Counted from the stretch's first letter, positions 45,981 through 59,300 are shown. The stretch is 60,000 bases of DNA from Gnetum montanum (GCA_015680685.1 MNCI01029622.1:1098554-1158553), one strand, 5' to 3'. The notes: generated by a model from the letters alone, not told the origin. A program made the numbers and translations.

Positions 45981-46834
45981 GATGTTATGTCACGGATAGG
46001 ATTAAGTTTGGAAATGCGGTGTAGTGTGGCGTGCAGTGTATACGCTTCAAAGGGCAGCGTACGGTGTCAGTGTATACAGCGTGAGCGTATGTAGCATATA
46101 CAGTGTGAGCGTATGCAGCGTATACAGCGTGAGCGTATGCAGCGTATACAGCGTGAGCGTATACAGCGTGTGCAGTGTGCAGCAGCGTATATGGCGTGTG
46201 GACGCTGGAAAGCGTATAAGGCGCAGGATGGGTCAGCGTAAGGTGGGACGACCTACAATCAGAGCATAAGTTAGGGAGCTGTGTACAGCGAATGAGGCGA
46301 TCAGCGTAGCACAAGAATGTAAGATCAGTTGTACCGTAAAGGCCCGAAGCGTAAAACTGGTGTTTATGGCGTAAAACAGACGAATGTGACAAACTCAGTG
46401 TAAACACAAGCTCAGCGTAAACTAGGCCAAGGCGTAAAATGGAAGAGCACAAAACAGACGAGCGTACGATGGATTGTAGCGTAAACAATTTGCAGCATAA
46501 AAATTCACAGCGTAAGCAGTTCACAGCATGAAACGGGCTCAGCGTAAAGGTCGACTCTGGCGCAAAGACAGGCGCGTAAAACAGGTTGCAGCGTGAACAG
46601 TAGAGCGTAAAACAGGCGAACGTAAAGCAAAGATGGAGAGCAGGTTTTTTAAAGAATGTAAACACTGTGCAGCGTATACGTTGGACAATTGCGGTTGTAG
46701 GTTCAGAACCGGACAGCATAAGCGCTGGGGGAAGTTGGGGCAGCGTACCGTTAGTGGCGTAGACACTTCACAGCGTGTACGCTGGGACTTGCGGGTAAGG
46801 GTTTCAAGGAGGCCCTCCTTCTAGCGCCAATTTC
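45981..46834 (-). other. 5' UTR and primer-binding site of element C
   Basis: Leader between LTR and gag. GAAATTGGCGCTAGAAGGAG on the minus strand next to the LTR (46834 downward) is the primer-binding site. At about 46086-46175 a 24-bp unit, GCAGCGTATACAGCGTGAGC plus GTAT, is repeated three to four times, and AGCGTAAA words recur throughout. Open frames here come from these repeats. Confidence 0.75.
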
Positions 46835-48152
46835 TGTACCGCCTGAAATTGTCGGTCTCCGGCTGGAAAGAAAAACAGAGGCTGCTGGATCGCAGGACGC
46901 GTACAGAAGACCCTGCATTCACCTGAGGGCAAGCTGGAATGGTCCGCACGTGGATCAAGGCAGAGTACCTTGAGTGGTCCGCACGTGGATCAGACAAGGA
47001 TTTCCCTGCGCGTACGCAAAATGCTAATACGTTGGGTTATGCGTAAATGGCGTGCAGGCATAAACAGCAAAAATAGTGTAAAATGTAAACGGATGCAAAC
47101 AAAGTGCGAGCGTAAACAAACATAAATGAGGTGTGGGCCAAATTGACGTAAAACTGTAAAAGAACTTGGAGCAAATGAAACGATGGAATTACAGAGTCAA
47201 AGTACAGTGCACCGGTCTAATGCAGTTGTGGGAACACAAGGTGGACAAAAAGCCCCAGCGTACACACAGGTGACTCGGATGGTTTGCAGGACGAGCAGAG
47301 CGTAAGAGACTAGATCCGCAGCGTGCAGGGCTTCCCATCATAAGAAGGTTTTCTGCTCTTTTGCGTAGCGTAAATGTTCTCTCTGGGGTGCTCTGAGATT
47401 TTGCGAACCCTCAGACGAAATGGGAAAATGGGGGTTTTATACAGGTTGTTACACTAGACTCGGGATGGGAGACATGTGGCGCGTTGACCGGGTGCATATA
47501 CTTTACACATATATAAAATATTACAACTGCTGGGCGTATACGCCGCATCAGGTTGGTGTATATGCTAGGGGTATACGCTGAAAATGCTAGGCGTGAACTG
47601 GGTGGAGATGCTGAGCGCTGGGCGTATACGTTCGGCGTATACCCTGGTGAATGTTGGGCGTACACGTCGAGCGTATACGCTGATGGATGCTGGACGTACA
47701 TGCTGGGCGTATACGCTGAAGAATGGCGGGCGTACACGCCGGGGGCATACGTCGAAGGATGTCCACTTGCTTCAATCGTTGCTCTTTAGTGTAATCTTCA
47801 TGCTGTCATTGGAAATCCTGTCGTCGAGCGTGTGCATCTGCAGTACTTGGGCGTGTACGCCGGAGAGCCAGGCGTATACGCTAGAGTGCCGGGCGTATAC
47901 GCTGGACGCATACGCTGGACGCATACGCTGGAATGCCGAGCATATACGCTGGGCGTATACACTGTATGTTGGGCGTATACACTGGGCGTATACGCTATAG
48001 GTGATTTTGGCGTATACGCTGGAGTGTATACGCTAGCACCATGTACTTAGCAAAAACTAAGTGTTGTGATTATGCAGCCGGCGTTGTTCATGAGTTCCAG
48101 GGTTCTATTTGGTATCGAACGAGTACCAAGCTCCAAATTTTGTGGTGTTTCA
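46835..48152 (-). repeat. 5' LTR of element C
   Basis: Same termini as the 3' LTR (31923-33195). Minus-strand TATA (TTTTATA on plus) at 47435-47441. U3 at about 47535-48030 is dense in GCGTATACGC. A short internal duplication of GGTCCGCACGTGGATCA near 46938-46992 is absent from the 3' LTR. Confidence 0.95.
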
Positions 48153-49689
48153 CCCCTCTCAATACACGCCACTACCTATAAAGCCGTTGCAACTATTTGA
48201 CCAACTCCTAAAGGGTGAATTAATGAAACATAAACAGTTGTCCCTGACAGCGATCCAAAGGCATGATCGGTTCTGTCAATTGGTTTAGAACCTAAGCCTA
48301 GCAACACTGGATGAGCCCCCAGTACCAAAAGGCTTTAGGATGGACCATTTTTGCGACTATCACCAATGTAATGGGCATGGCACGGATTACTGTTTCACCC
48401 TAAAACAAGACATCCAACAAATGATCGATGGGGGTCAAATCACTTTTGATGAGGCCAACCCGGTCCAGCCACAAAACCAAGCCATGGGTGTGTATAAAGA
48501 CACTCTAAATACCAAGGAGTCACCGTACGTGATTAACAAAATCTACCTTGATAACAAACCTGAAACACCTAGCATTAACACTGTCTATTCTGACCATGAA
48601 TAACAAACGCCTAATAAAACATTTGTAGTGTGTATTCCTCCCACTATACAAACATGAGTGCCTCAGTCATCATATTCACCATAGAAGCCTTATCTTGTCT
48701 GACTACCCCCCGCCGTAGCAGCTTCTAACACCCCGACACGCAAAAAACCATACGTGGTATGTGTACCTCTCGCCGCTACTACCGTAAACACACCAACACC
48801 TCCTATTCGGCCCACTCCCTACGTAGTCCGAGTACCATTTTCCGTCACAACAGTGGAGGTAGAACCTCCAGCTAGGCCAACCCCATATGTCATTAGGACA
48901 CCCAAAACTCCTAATGATTACCAATCCTTCATCCCACAAACACAATGTAAACCTAGTCCTTATGTCATCAAGGTGCCCAGCCAGCCTGGCACTCAACCAC
49001 ATACAACCGTCCAAACACAACCCTGCCCTTCTCCATACGTAGTACGAATCCCAAGGCAACCTGATGTCCCGAAACCAACCACACCCCCATGCCACACATG
49101 AGAATGCCTAGCAGACAGGCTTACACGTGAACGCTTGGAGAAGAAGCATCAACGACTAGCCTTAGCACCTCCTAAACCTACCCCACTAAATGCAGTACCC
49201 ATGACACCACCTAACGATCAACCAAACACAGGCTATGAGGGTGAATCATCCAGAAATCGAGATATGCCTAAATCAACAATTCCAGGAGAAAATAACAAAC
49301 CAAATATGCATGAAATAAAACTGTTGGGCCCAATGAACGAAGTCACTGCTGACAAGCATGCACCCAACAGTTGAGACCTAGCAACCGCTCTAACACAGGT
49401 TATGCAAGCACTCAAACAAAAAAATACTTCACCGAGCTTATACGACCTAGTTTTAACATCTCAAACACATCGCGAAGCTTTGGTGCGCATGTTAACATCT
49501 ATCCCAGTAAGCGAGGACTTGCCTCCAAATGAACCTTCAATTCATGCGGTAATGTACTCGCCTCAAGGGTCAACTTCCAAGCCATTAAGTTTTCATAATG
49601 ACAACATCAAGTTGGATGCGAAAACGGGAGAGGTAACAACAGCCCCTATGTTCATAACAATATGAATAAATCAATTCAAGATACATAGG
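48153..49689 (+). pseudogene. gag-pro: Element D gag-protease, continuation after element C
   Basis: Resumes in phase: SQYTPLPIKP, matching B's NYTPLPLKP and A's KYISLPIKP, then a zinc knuckle-like FCDYHQCNGHGTDYC near 48.35 kb. A linker holds five copies of a P-Y-V-[VI]-[RKC]-x-P motif (48.74-49.06 kb). DRLTRERLEKKHQRLAL follows near 49.12 kb and the pre-protease region (SLYDLVLTSQTHREALVRML) near 49.44 kb. It ends at QFKIHR, immediately before the protease active-site region, where E has inserted. Stops are present, no frameshift. Confidence 0.92.
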
Positions 49690-50836
49690 TGTACCGCCCG
49701 AAATCGTTGGTCTCCAGCTGGAAGGGAAAACAGAGGCCGTGGGATCGCGGGACGGATACAGAAGACCCTGCCTTTGCCTGAGGGCAAGCTGGAATGCAGC
49801 AAAGGCAGAGTACCTTGGGTGGTTTGCATGCGGATCAGAGAAGGATTTCCCTGAGTGTACACAAAATGCTATACGCTGGGTTACGCGTAAACGGCGTGCA
49901 GGCGTAAACAGCAAAAACACCATGAAACGTAAACGGATGCAAACGAAACGCGAGCGCGAACAAACGTAAACGAGGCGTGGGCCAAGTTGACGTAAAACTA
50001 TAAATGAACTTGCAGCAAATGAAACGATGGAATTAGAGTCAGAGTACAGTGGACCGGTCTAACATAGTTGTGGGAACACAAGGCGGATGAAAAGCCGTGG
50101 CGTACACGGAGGTGACTCGGACGATTTGCAGGGCGAGCGAAGCGTAAGAGATTAGATCCACGGCGTACAGGGCTTCCCAGCATAAGAAGGTTTTCTGCTC
50201 TTTTGTGCAGTGTAAATGTTCTCTCTAGGGTGCTCCAGGATTTTGCAAACCGCCTGGATGAAGTGGATAAATGGGGATTTTATACAGGTTGTTATGCTAG
50301 ACTCGGGATGGGAGACACGTGGCGCATTGACCGGGTGCATACACTTTACAAATATACAAAATTTTACAACTGGTGGGCGTACATGCTCGTCGTATATGCC
50401 GCATCAGATTGGCGTATACGCTGGGCGTGTACGCTAAAAATGCTGGGCGTGAACTGGGTGAAGATGCTGAGCGCTGGGCGTATACGCTGGTGAATGCTGG
50501 GCGTACATGCCGGGCGTATACGCTAATGGAAGTCCACTTGCTTCAATCCTTGCTCTTCGGCGTTATCTTCATGCTGTCATTGGAGATCCTGTTGTCGAGC
50601 GTGTACTTCTGTAGTGCGTGGGCGTATACGCTGGAGTGCCGAGCGTATACGCTGGGCGTGTACGCTGGGCGCATACGCTGTATGTGATCTTGGCGTATAC
50701 GCTAGAGTGCCAGGCGTATACGCTGGGATCATGTACTTTGCAAAAACTAAGTATTGTGATCATGCATCCGGCATCGTTTTCCAGGGTCCTGTTTGATGTC
50801 GGACAAGTACTAAGCTCCAAATTTTTTGGTGTTTCA
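49690..50836 (-). repeat. 3' LTR of element E, 1147 bp
   Basis: TGTACCGCCCG...GGTGTTTCA. Minus-strand TATA (TTTTATA on plus) at 50278-50284. Fewer GCGTATACGC words (about 50400-50735) than C's LTRs, which explains its shorter length. Confidence 0.95.
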
Positions 50837-52218
50837 TTGGCCCCTCTTTGTTGACGCTTGGAGGAATCGACTTGAGAAGCGTCGACAAAGAAGTGAAAAA
50901 CACCACAAGGAACTCGATAGAGACGTTGTGTGCTGCCACTTGGACGAGACGTCGTCGCACCGTTTTCAGTAGTACAGAGGATTGAGAAAGGGGAATTTTG
51001 TATCTGGGAGGTCAGGGAGATTGCGGGGATTGATGATCGGTCTGGGAGAGTAATCAGGGGAAGGGGATGTTTCGGTATGCAGCATGCTGATCCTTGTCAA
51101 TAGCCAGGTTTTAGCAGACTCGGAGTGCAGACATGCGGTGTGCGTTCTTTGACAGAACAAGGCTCTTGGTTATTTTTCAAGAGAACTTGCTAGCGAGGTC
51201 AAAGCCACGGGAGGATGTGTTACATTCTTTGGAAGAACAGGGCCCATGTTTAGTGTTCAGGGGAACCTATTGGCGAGGAGCCAAGGCCATGCAACAGGAT
51301 GTTTATTGAGCATTTGTGCATGAGTACTTAGTTTTGAGACGACCGCCTTCCCACCTGGGGCTTATATGGGAAGTGCCTGGGGTTTTTTTTTTTTTGTGAC
51401 GTAAAATTTTGCTTTGCTTGTGTACTCATGCGCGAATGCTGTGCGGCACGTTGCAATTGCTTGAAAGTGGTACGGTATTTTCCAAAGGTACTGGATGCAT
51501 CAAGGGGATGTCGAGATAAAGCATGTCTGCGGATGGATAGGGGAATTTTATCAGTGAACGGGGATGTACTAGTGAACGGTTTGATTTAGTCGTGCCATGT
51601 ATGCCACGAACAGTGTCTTATCTTGCTGCTCGTGACGAAGTGCACTCTTGTGCGAAACTTTCGGGTGTCATCCTGCAAACAAAAATGCCAAGGAGACAAT
51701 AAAACCATGGGTGAATAGACGAGCTTAGACTTACATGGCAGCCGACCACACAGAGGTGTTGAAGGGTAGCAGGCACTGTATGTGGATGACAGCAGTATTG
51801 ATGACGAGCGATGCAGTGAAGCTGATGGATGATCATGGTGGCGGATTGACGTGCTGGGTGTGAAATTACCAGTTTATAGTCTTGGCAGACTATTATGGGT
51901 TATTTTTATGTCATAACCCATTGGACATTGCCTGTTTAGCGTCGTGGCAGACGGTACATTGCTAGTTTTTAGTCTTAGCGAACTGTGAAGAGGCAAGCTA
52001 GTTTATAGTCTTGGCGGACCGTGATGGTTATGATGGTGGTAGTTTATTGTCTTGTCAGATGGATGGTAGTTTATTGTCATCGTGGATAGTGTGGTATTAG
52101 TTTTAAGTCATAATCCAGGACTATTCTGTGGTATCAGTTTATCGTCATGATTCCAGGACGAGCTGTGGTATCAGTTTATAGTCGTAATCCCAGGACTTGC
52201 ACGTACCTGAGTTTGTGT
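50837..52218 (-). other. Polypurine tract and 3' UTR of element E
   Basis: Polypurine tract CAACAAAGAGGGGCCAA at 50837-50853 on the minus strand, then noncoding sequence colinear with C's 3' UTR, including a T run near 51383. No gene seen. Confidence 0.75.
51868..52200. repeat. Minisatellite array in 3' UTR of E
   Basis: Units of the AGTTTATAGTCTTGGCGGACC type, then three units of about 36 bp (GTGGTATCAGTTTATCGTCA type). Fewer units than F. Confidence 0.88.
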
Positions 52219-55200
52219 TCAGACATAGAACGGTTTTAGGTACAGATGATTCGTCGGATTAACGAGCTCGTTCCCTTCCATGTCGGCCAGCTGGAATGCA
52301 CCGTTATCAAATGCTTTGATGACCACGTAAGACCCTTCCCGGTTGGCTGAGAATTTGTTCGGGTGTTCCCGAACAGCTTTGAGTACGAGATCGCCTTCGT
52401 GGATTGGGCGTTTGTTAAGGTCATGCCGATGTCGCTGTCGTTATCGCTTTTGGTACCATTCGATCTGATCGAGCACGCGTACACGTTCTTCTTCCACCGA
52501 GTCGAGGTCAACGATGCGAAGATCATTATTTTGCCCGTCGTCGAGGAGTCCGGAGAGTGTGATCCTTAACGATGGTACCTGTAATTCCAAAGGTAAAACA
52601 GCTTCTGAACCGTAAACAAGACTGTACGGAGTTTTACCTATTGACATTCGGTGTGTAGTGAAGTATGCCCATAATGCATATAGTAATTGCTCGTGCCACT
52701 TCCTTTTGCCTTGGGTTAGCATTTTCTTAAGTATCGTTATGATCGTCTTATTGGTTGCTTCTACTTGTCCATTGCTTTGAGGATAGTAGGGAGAGGAAAA
52801 CGAGTGTTTGATCCCCAAACTATCATAAAACGTTTTTGTTTCAGCACTACTAAATTACAGCCCATTGTCAGTGATAATTGTCAAAGGGGTGCCAAAACGG
52901 GTTATAATGTTTTCAAGGATAAAGTTGCACATGTGTTTAGAAGTTATTTTTCGAAGGGGAGCTGCTTCTACCCACTTCGTGAAATATTCAGTAGCAGTTA
53001 TGATGAAACTGTGCCCTGTAGAAGATGAGGGTGTTATTGGGCCGATAAGGTCCAATCCCCACTTCTGAAAAGGCCATGTTATTTGTGCTGTGTGCAACTC
53101 GTTTGGTGGTACATGTATTAAGTTACTATATTTTTGACAAATGTTGCATGTTTTGACTTTGGAGGAGCAGTCGTATTCCATGTGTGGCCAATAATAGCCT
53201 AAGAGTCTTATTTTCGTGGCCATGGCTTTTGGTGCTATGTGTCCTCCACATAGTCCCTCATGTACTTGATCAACTATGGTTTGGGCATCATCACTACTTA
53301 CACATGTTAGCAATATTCCTTCGTAGGATCGACGACATAGTGTGTCCCCTACCAAGGTGTACTGCCTAGAACGTTTTCGCACTGTGTCTTTTTGAGCATT
53401 TGTTAGGTGGCGTGGGGCTTCACCGCGTAGAAGGTACTCTTTTATGTCATCATACCATTCCACTGCATGTGTTGAGCTAACAGATGCAATCGACAATATC
53501 TCGGGAGTATCAATTATTGGTTTAGCACAATTGGTTACAGAACTTGGCAAGGCATGGAACATGTCAGGTGATATGTTTAGCGCTAGTGTGGCCAATGCGT
53601 CTGCGATGGTGTTATCGTTTCGAGAGACATGTTGCACATCAATGTTTTCGAACCGTTTCATTAAATGTTTCGCCAAGTCACAGTATGGTTGTAAGTGTTG
53701 AGCTTTACATGTGTAAACGTCCGTAACTTGGTTTAGAACCAATTGTGAATCTTCTCTGACTATGAGCCATGTGATATCTGAAGCCAGTGCTATCACGAGA
53801 CCTCTAAGGAGACCTTCGTACTCTGCTATGTTATTAGTATAGTGAAAATCGAAGCGATAGGCAAAGGGTCGGATCTCCCCGGAGGGATAAGTGATGATAG
53901 TGGCAGCGCTTCTTCCTCAAGAGGTGGATGCTCCATCGAAGTTTAAGATGGCGTCATAATCTTGGGGCACTATGTCTATGGCGCTTATGTTTTCATCTGG
54001 AAATTTTGGCTCTATAGTCACTTGATCCCATGTTGGTGATGTATCCATCTGATCTGCTATGGCTTGACCTTTTACCGATGATTGCGCTACGTAGTACAGG
54101 TCGAATTCGGCTATCATGGCTTTCCACCGGGCTATTCGACTCGTTTCGTAAATGTTTCCTGTTATGGCCCGCAGTACATTGTCCTTACAGATTATGTAAA
54201 CTTGGTTTCAGAAGAGGTAATGTCACCATTTTCTTAGAGAAAAGACCAAAGCTAAGCAGGACCTCTCCACGTCGTTATATTTCTTTTCATGGGCAACTAG
54301 GGCATGGCTCAAGTAGTATACAGGGACTTCAGTTCCGTCATCTCGCTTCTGACAGAGCATGGACGCGATGGACGATTCTGAAGTGGCGAGGTAGATGTAA
54401 AACGGTTTGTTGTTTTGGGGCGGGTAGACCGTAGGCAGTCGGGCAAGTGCTGTTTTGATATTTATGAAGGCTTCCTGGCATTGCGGAGTCCATTCAAGAT
54501 GGACATTTTTACGCAACAGGTGATTCATAGGTTTTAGTTTGTCTGTTAATTTTTCTACGAAATGCCTGATGAACTGCAATCTACCTTGTAGACCTCGAAG
54601 TTCAGTAAGGTTACTAGGTGGTTTCAGGTTGGTAATGGCCTTGACCTTATCGGGGTCTACTCGTATCCCTGCTTCAGAGGCTATGAATCCGAGCATCTTG
54701 CCTGTTTTGACACCGAAGACACACTTTTTGGGGTTAAGCCTTAGCTCGTATTTTAGACAATGTTTTAAGACTAGGTCGAGGTCTTGTGCATGTTGCTCGG
54801 TTGTTTGTGACTTAACCACGATGTCATCCACATAGTCATTGAGCAATCTTAACATATAATCGCTAAAGATAAACTTCATGGCTCTTTGATAAGTGGCCCC
54901 AGCGTTCTTGAGACCAAAGGGCATCATTGTGTAACAAAAAGTTCCCCACGGGGTCATGAAGGTTGTTCGAAGTTGATGTTCAGGGTTGATGCGTATCTGG
55001 TTGTATCCCGAAAAACCATCCATAAAAGATAGCAAGGCATGTCTGGCAGTCAAGTCAACGAGTTGATCGATGCTGGGCAAGGGAAAGTCATCTTTTATGG
55101 TTGCTACGTTTAGATCTCGGAAGTAGATGCATAAGCGAATGCTTCTGTTTTTCTTCGGGACGATGACCATGTTGGATACCCATTCGGCGTAATCAACAGC

Positions 55201-55704
55201 CTGAATGAAACCAGCTTGATAAAGCTTGGTGATCTCATTGCGGATGGCCAATGCCACCTCAGGTCTAACTTTTCATGCTTTTTGTTTTATCGATCTCAGT
55301 TTGGGGTCCAAAATAATATTGTGTTGGACAATTCTAGGATCTAGCCTAGGCATGTCCATGTAAGACCAAGCGAATGCTTTCATGTTTTTCCTAAGTACGT
55401 GTTGAATGTCTTGGGCCAAGTGCGGTTGTAGTAGTGTGCTTAATTTTAATATTTTGATTTCCCCATCGGGCATGGTGATGGGTGTTTCAGCTAAAGGATC
55501 TTCAGTGATGTTTTTGGCCTCTACGTCAAGAAATTTCGTCATGCCTCCGTAGTCATCTATTGTTTGCTGTGCTGAGGCTATGACCTCGTCGTCCATTAGT
55601 GGACTTGAACTGACGAAGTTTATGTCAAAATCCCGTGTAATGGTGCCATGTGATCCGTCGATGGTCAATGGTGCGGTTAAGCATTGGCGGTCCATTGAGC
55701 TCAT
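52219..55704 (-). pseudogene. pol: Element E pol: RT, RNase H, archaeal-type RNase H, integrase
   Basis: One frame from MSSMDRQCL at 55704 to TGA at 52219-52221, 1162 codons, with only nonsense changes. RT: FMDGFSGYNQIRI near 55.02 kb, MMPFGLKNAGATYQ near 54.92 kb, YVDDIVV near 54.82 kb. RNase H: YLSHALVAHEKK near 54.31 kb. Archaeal-type RNase H from LNFDGASTS near 53.94 kb to DNTIADALATL near 53.6 kb. Integrase: GGHIAPKAM zinc finger near 53.24 kb; core DLIGPI near 53.04 kb, TDNGL*FSS near 52.86 kb (the usual Pro-Gln is Leu-stop), SPYYPQSNGQVE near 52.78 kb; C-terminus GPYVVI-like to LYLKPFYV. TGA at 53917-53919 is shared with A and C. Confidence 0.94.
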
Positions 55705-56379
55705 CCCTGCCAATAAACCGAGAGTTACATGAGCAAAGGGATTGTTCCATGTCTTTTGACGATTTTAGACTATGTACGTGTATAACGGTGGATTATCGTC
55801 ACACCTGGACGTATGGCATTTTTATGCCTTACTGGGCAGTGAGCGGTAGTTTAAGGCCATACCGGGCTAATGGGCGGATGGGGAAATGGCAGTTTAAGGC
55901 CGTATCGGGCCAATGGGTGTTTAAACTAGCGTAAACGTGTAAAAACAAGATCCGTGGAAGAACTAGGATGTAAAAATCCCTATTTTTTTTAAATGAATTT
56001 TTCGTTACATTTTATCGTTTTGGACAGATTTTGGTGAAAAGTAGGCAAAAAGGCAAAAAACGGCAAAAACGAGGCAATGGCGGTGTAAGCGGTAGTAGCG
56101 TCAGCATCAGCGTCATCGGGTGCTATATAAAGGGAAGGGGGGTCCATTTGTTTTCTATTTTAAAAGCGACAGCATAGAGCGTAACCCGAGCGAGCGTAAG
56201 CGTAAGCGTACAACTGCCAAAGCGTAAGCGTAACCCATTATACCCTAGCGTAAGCGTAACCCGGAACCTGAGCGTAGACACCAAAAGTTGAAGCCAGCGT
56301 AGACACCGAGGATTAACTTCTTAACACCCACGTACAGTTACTCAGCGTGAACGTAGATCACTAGCGTAGACGCTCTGAA
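55705..56379 (+). promoter_or_regulatory. Spacer and promoter of the antisense gene in E
   Basis: Acceptor-like TTTATTGGCAG for pol on the minus strand (AG at 55707-55708). Spacer words GTTTAAGGCCATACCGGGC and GTTTAAGGCCGTATCGGGCC at 55800-55925. TATA box TATATAAAGG at 56124-56133, then a leader of GAGCGTAAGCGTAAGCGTA repeats to the ATG at 56380. Colinear with C. Confidence 0.75.
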
Positions 56380-59300
56380 ATGGGCAAGGGCAAGGAAGTG
56401 GAGGGCCAGGGGTGGAAGGATCCCGATCTAACTTTCGCTGAGGAGACGGAGGACATGCTGTAGGGCCTGCCTAGGCCGAAGATGCCGGCGTGGCCTGTGA
56501 CATCCCAGAGGTAAGCCTTGATCTCTGCTTCTGTTTTTGTTTGTGCTTTCTAGCGTAGACAAGCTCGGCATATACATCGAGCGTAACGGGTTTACGAGGG
56601 TTTTCAGCGTAGCGTAATCTGTGCAGCATAGTGTTCAGTCCTAGCATAAACATGTGTTTCGCGTTGTTTTAGCGTAAAGGTTTGTCAGCGTGTTTGTCCT
56701 CGGCGTAGGTTCTGCTTCTTGCGACGGCGTTTACGCTGAGGGTTTGTTCGGCGTATACGCCATACGCGTGCAGTTTTCGGCATACCGCTTTCTGGCATAA
56801 ACGGTTCACGCCGAACTTGAAATTGAGCGGATACGCCGAGGGTTTTGCTCAGCGTATACGCCGGCGTAATTGTTTTATTAGCGTAGCTGAAGCTTATAGA
56901 TGTGCTTGTACCAGCGTAAATTGTGTTTCGTGACGATGTGTACGCTAAGGGTTTCCTCAGCGTATACGCTATACACGCCTGGTTTTTTCGACACTGGTTT
57001 TCGGAAGACTGCGGATTCGGGCGTATACGTTGAGGGTTTCTTTAGCATATATGCTGCGCATGAGGAATTTGGGTTTCAGCGTAGACGCTGTGTAAGTTCG
57101 CCCAGTGTATATGTTGTGTTCAGCGTACATGCCACGCTTGAATCGTGCGAGTGCCCTGTTTGGCATATACGCTGAGCGTGAATCACGGGCGTATACGCTG
57201 TGTACAGCGTGTACGCTAGGCATAAGTTTGTTTTTCGCACTGTAGAGTTCGCGTATACGCTGGGCGTAAACAGTTAGTTAAATTTTTGATTGATTTTTTT
57301 TTCTTTTTTTTTTTGTCGATTTATGATGCGAACCTTCATTTTGTGACATTGCAATTGGTTGCAGGGACAGAAAATGGTTTCTTATTATGGTTGAACTCGT
57401 CGGGGTTCTGACATGGGTTGGCCGCGTTGAGGATGGTGATGCGCCTCCGAATCTATTCGTGGATAGCAAGGGGGTGTGGTTCAGGGAAGGTGCTGGCGAA
57501 TTTCTGGCTTTCCTGTTAACCAATTTTGAAGTGGCTATGTGGTCATTTTTTGACGAGGTGACCGCACGGAGTGTGGTTGATGCAATACTGCCAGGGCCAC
57601 CGAAGGTGTCGTGGTCTTCATGGAAGACATTGACGAGGGGCCATTTGTTGATGAGGATGGCACTACCCATGGGCCCAAGTGAACTCGCCCGTTGATGCGT
57701 TTTTGGGCATTGCTGCCACCGGGGTTAGACTACATCAACAATACATTATTCATAGTTGCCCATGCCCACACACTGTTCCAGAATCCTCCTGGCACAGTGT
57801 ACAAGATAACCAGGTAAGACCCTTGACTTTCTTGCTTCATCGATCGTCGTTTGATGTTAGTTTTTGTTTTAACGTGCGCTTAGCTGCAGGCCAAAGACCC
57901 ACCCAGATGGAAATCTGATTGAGGATGAAGGGATAGCCCTTGCTCGCGTTGCTCTGGAGGTGTTTATGACGAGCCCCACTCTTCGCGGCGCCATATTGGC
58001 TTAGACAAAGGGTTCAATGGTTCGTTTCCATAATCAGTTTTCCAGGGCCTTTGCGATGTGTAAGGCTCGTGGATGGCTCCATGAAGACTGGATAGACCAG
58101 GGGCCAGTCTTTCTAGATAGTTTTGGCAGCACTTCCAGATCTACCATTGATGGTGAGTAATAGCATGTATTAAACGTGTTAGTGGATTTATTTAACTATT
58201 TTGGGGTCGAGAGGTTGATGCGGTTGTTTTAACTTGCTTTAACAGTTGATATACCTTCCAGTGGGGATCCCGTGACAATAGGCCGAACTGAGACAACCTT
58301 GTCAATGAAGTTCGGAGAGGTGGCAAAAGCGCAGAAGTGGCTGCATAAGCGTGCTCTGCCCGCCCTCACCCATTGCTTGGATGATGCAGGTCTCCTAGAA
58401 ATTTTTATGACGCTAAGCCCTAATGTCTCAATTGGGGAAATGATAGGGATCGTGGACTCTTTCAATGAGTCTGTCTCTTAGTATAGCACCCAGATTAAGG
58501 GTGTCAAGGTGGTGTTTCATCAGTCGCCTGTATTCTTTTCTAACTTATTTGGCATGCCGGCAGATGGCCTACCCATAGTGTTGGACAGGTCTCACAAAGT
58601 ACTCCAAACGATCCACGAACTGGAGTCTTGGCTTGATGTGAAGAAAAGCACCAAGGGGTTCCCAATGCAGGGGAAGGCAAAGGTTGTTGAGGTGAACGAA
58701 CTGTATCCCCTGTTTCGAGCACGGGTGTTTCCAAAAACCCTTTCTTAGGTATGGAGTTTTTGGGTGGAGGCGGTACACATCATGCGGGCTATCTTAGAAA
58801 CTGGCATGCGGTATAACTGGGCTCAGTTTTTGTTCGCGGGCATGCATAAGGAGATAGTGTGGTTGCGCTCAAACATCGAAGCGCAATCGCACTTCACTTT
58901 CACCTTCTTCGCTGGCTATCTTAGCCATTTTGCCGAGTTTCTTGTAGTGCGTACGGACAACAAATTTGTCCTACGGGATCAGGGTCAACTATCCCGCCCA
59001 TGGGTCAAACACTTGTACGCGACCGCTAAGTTGCAGGATGCCCCAGAAGGTATCGACAAGTCTGTGTCTGTTACCACAGGAGGATCGTCTAGCGGTTCCA
59101 TCCACACACGGGATAGTCTAGGGGTAGAGCCAACGGATGTACCTTTAACCGCCAGGCGGGCTAAGTCGGTTATTAAAGAAACCATTGGTGAAGCCAAGTC
59201 AAAGTTGAAAAGACCTGAATGTACCACGGAGGAAGTCGCTGAGATAAACCAGCCACGTGTGAAGCAGATACGCTTCAAGATACCTGGTAAGCGAAGCTCA

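Larger units (their letters stand above)
31923..48152 (-). mobile_element. Element C: complete 16.2-kb Tat-lineage retrotransposon with antisense gene, capsid deleted
   Basis: Bounded by LTRs of 1273 and 1318 bp and by the 5-bp target duplication CCCCT (31918-31922 and 48153-48157). Minus-strand order: 5' LTR, primer site, 5' UTR, gag-protease without capsid (45980-43548), spacer carrying a plus-strand spliced gene (38671-43055), pol (38110-34626), 3' UTR with minisatellite, polypurine tract, 3' LTR. The two LTRs differ by roughly one base in ten where I compared them, so the insertion is old. Without a capsid it would have needed Gag supplied by another copy. Confidence 0.95.
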
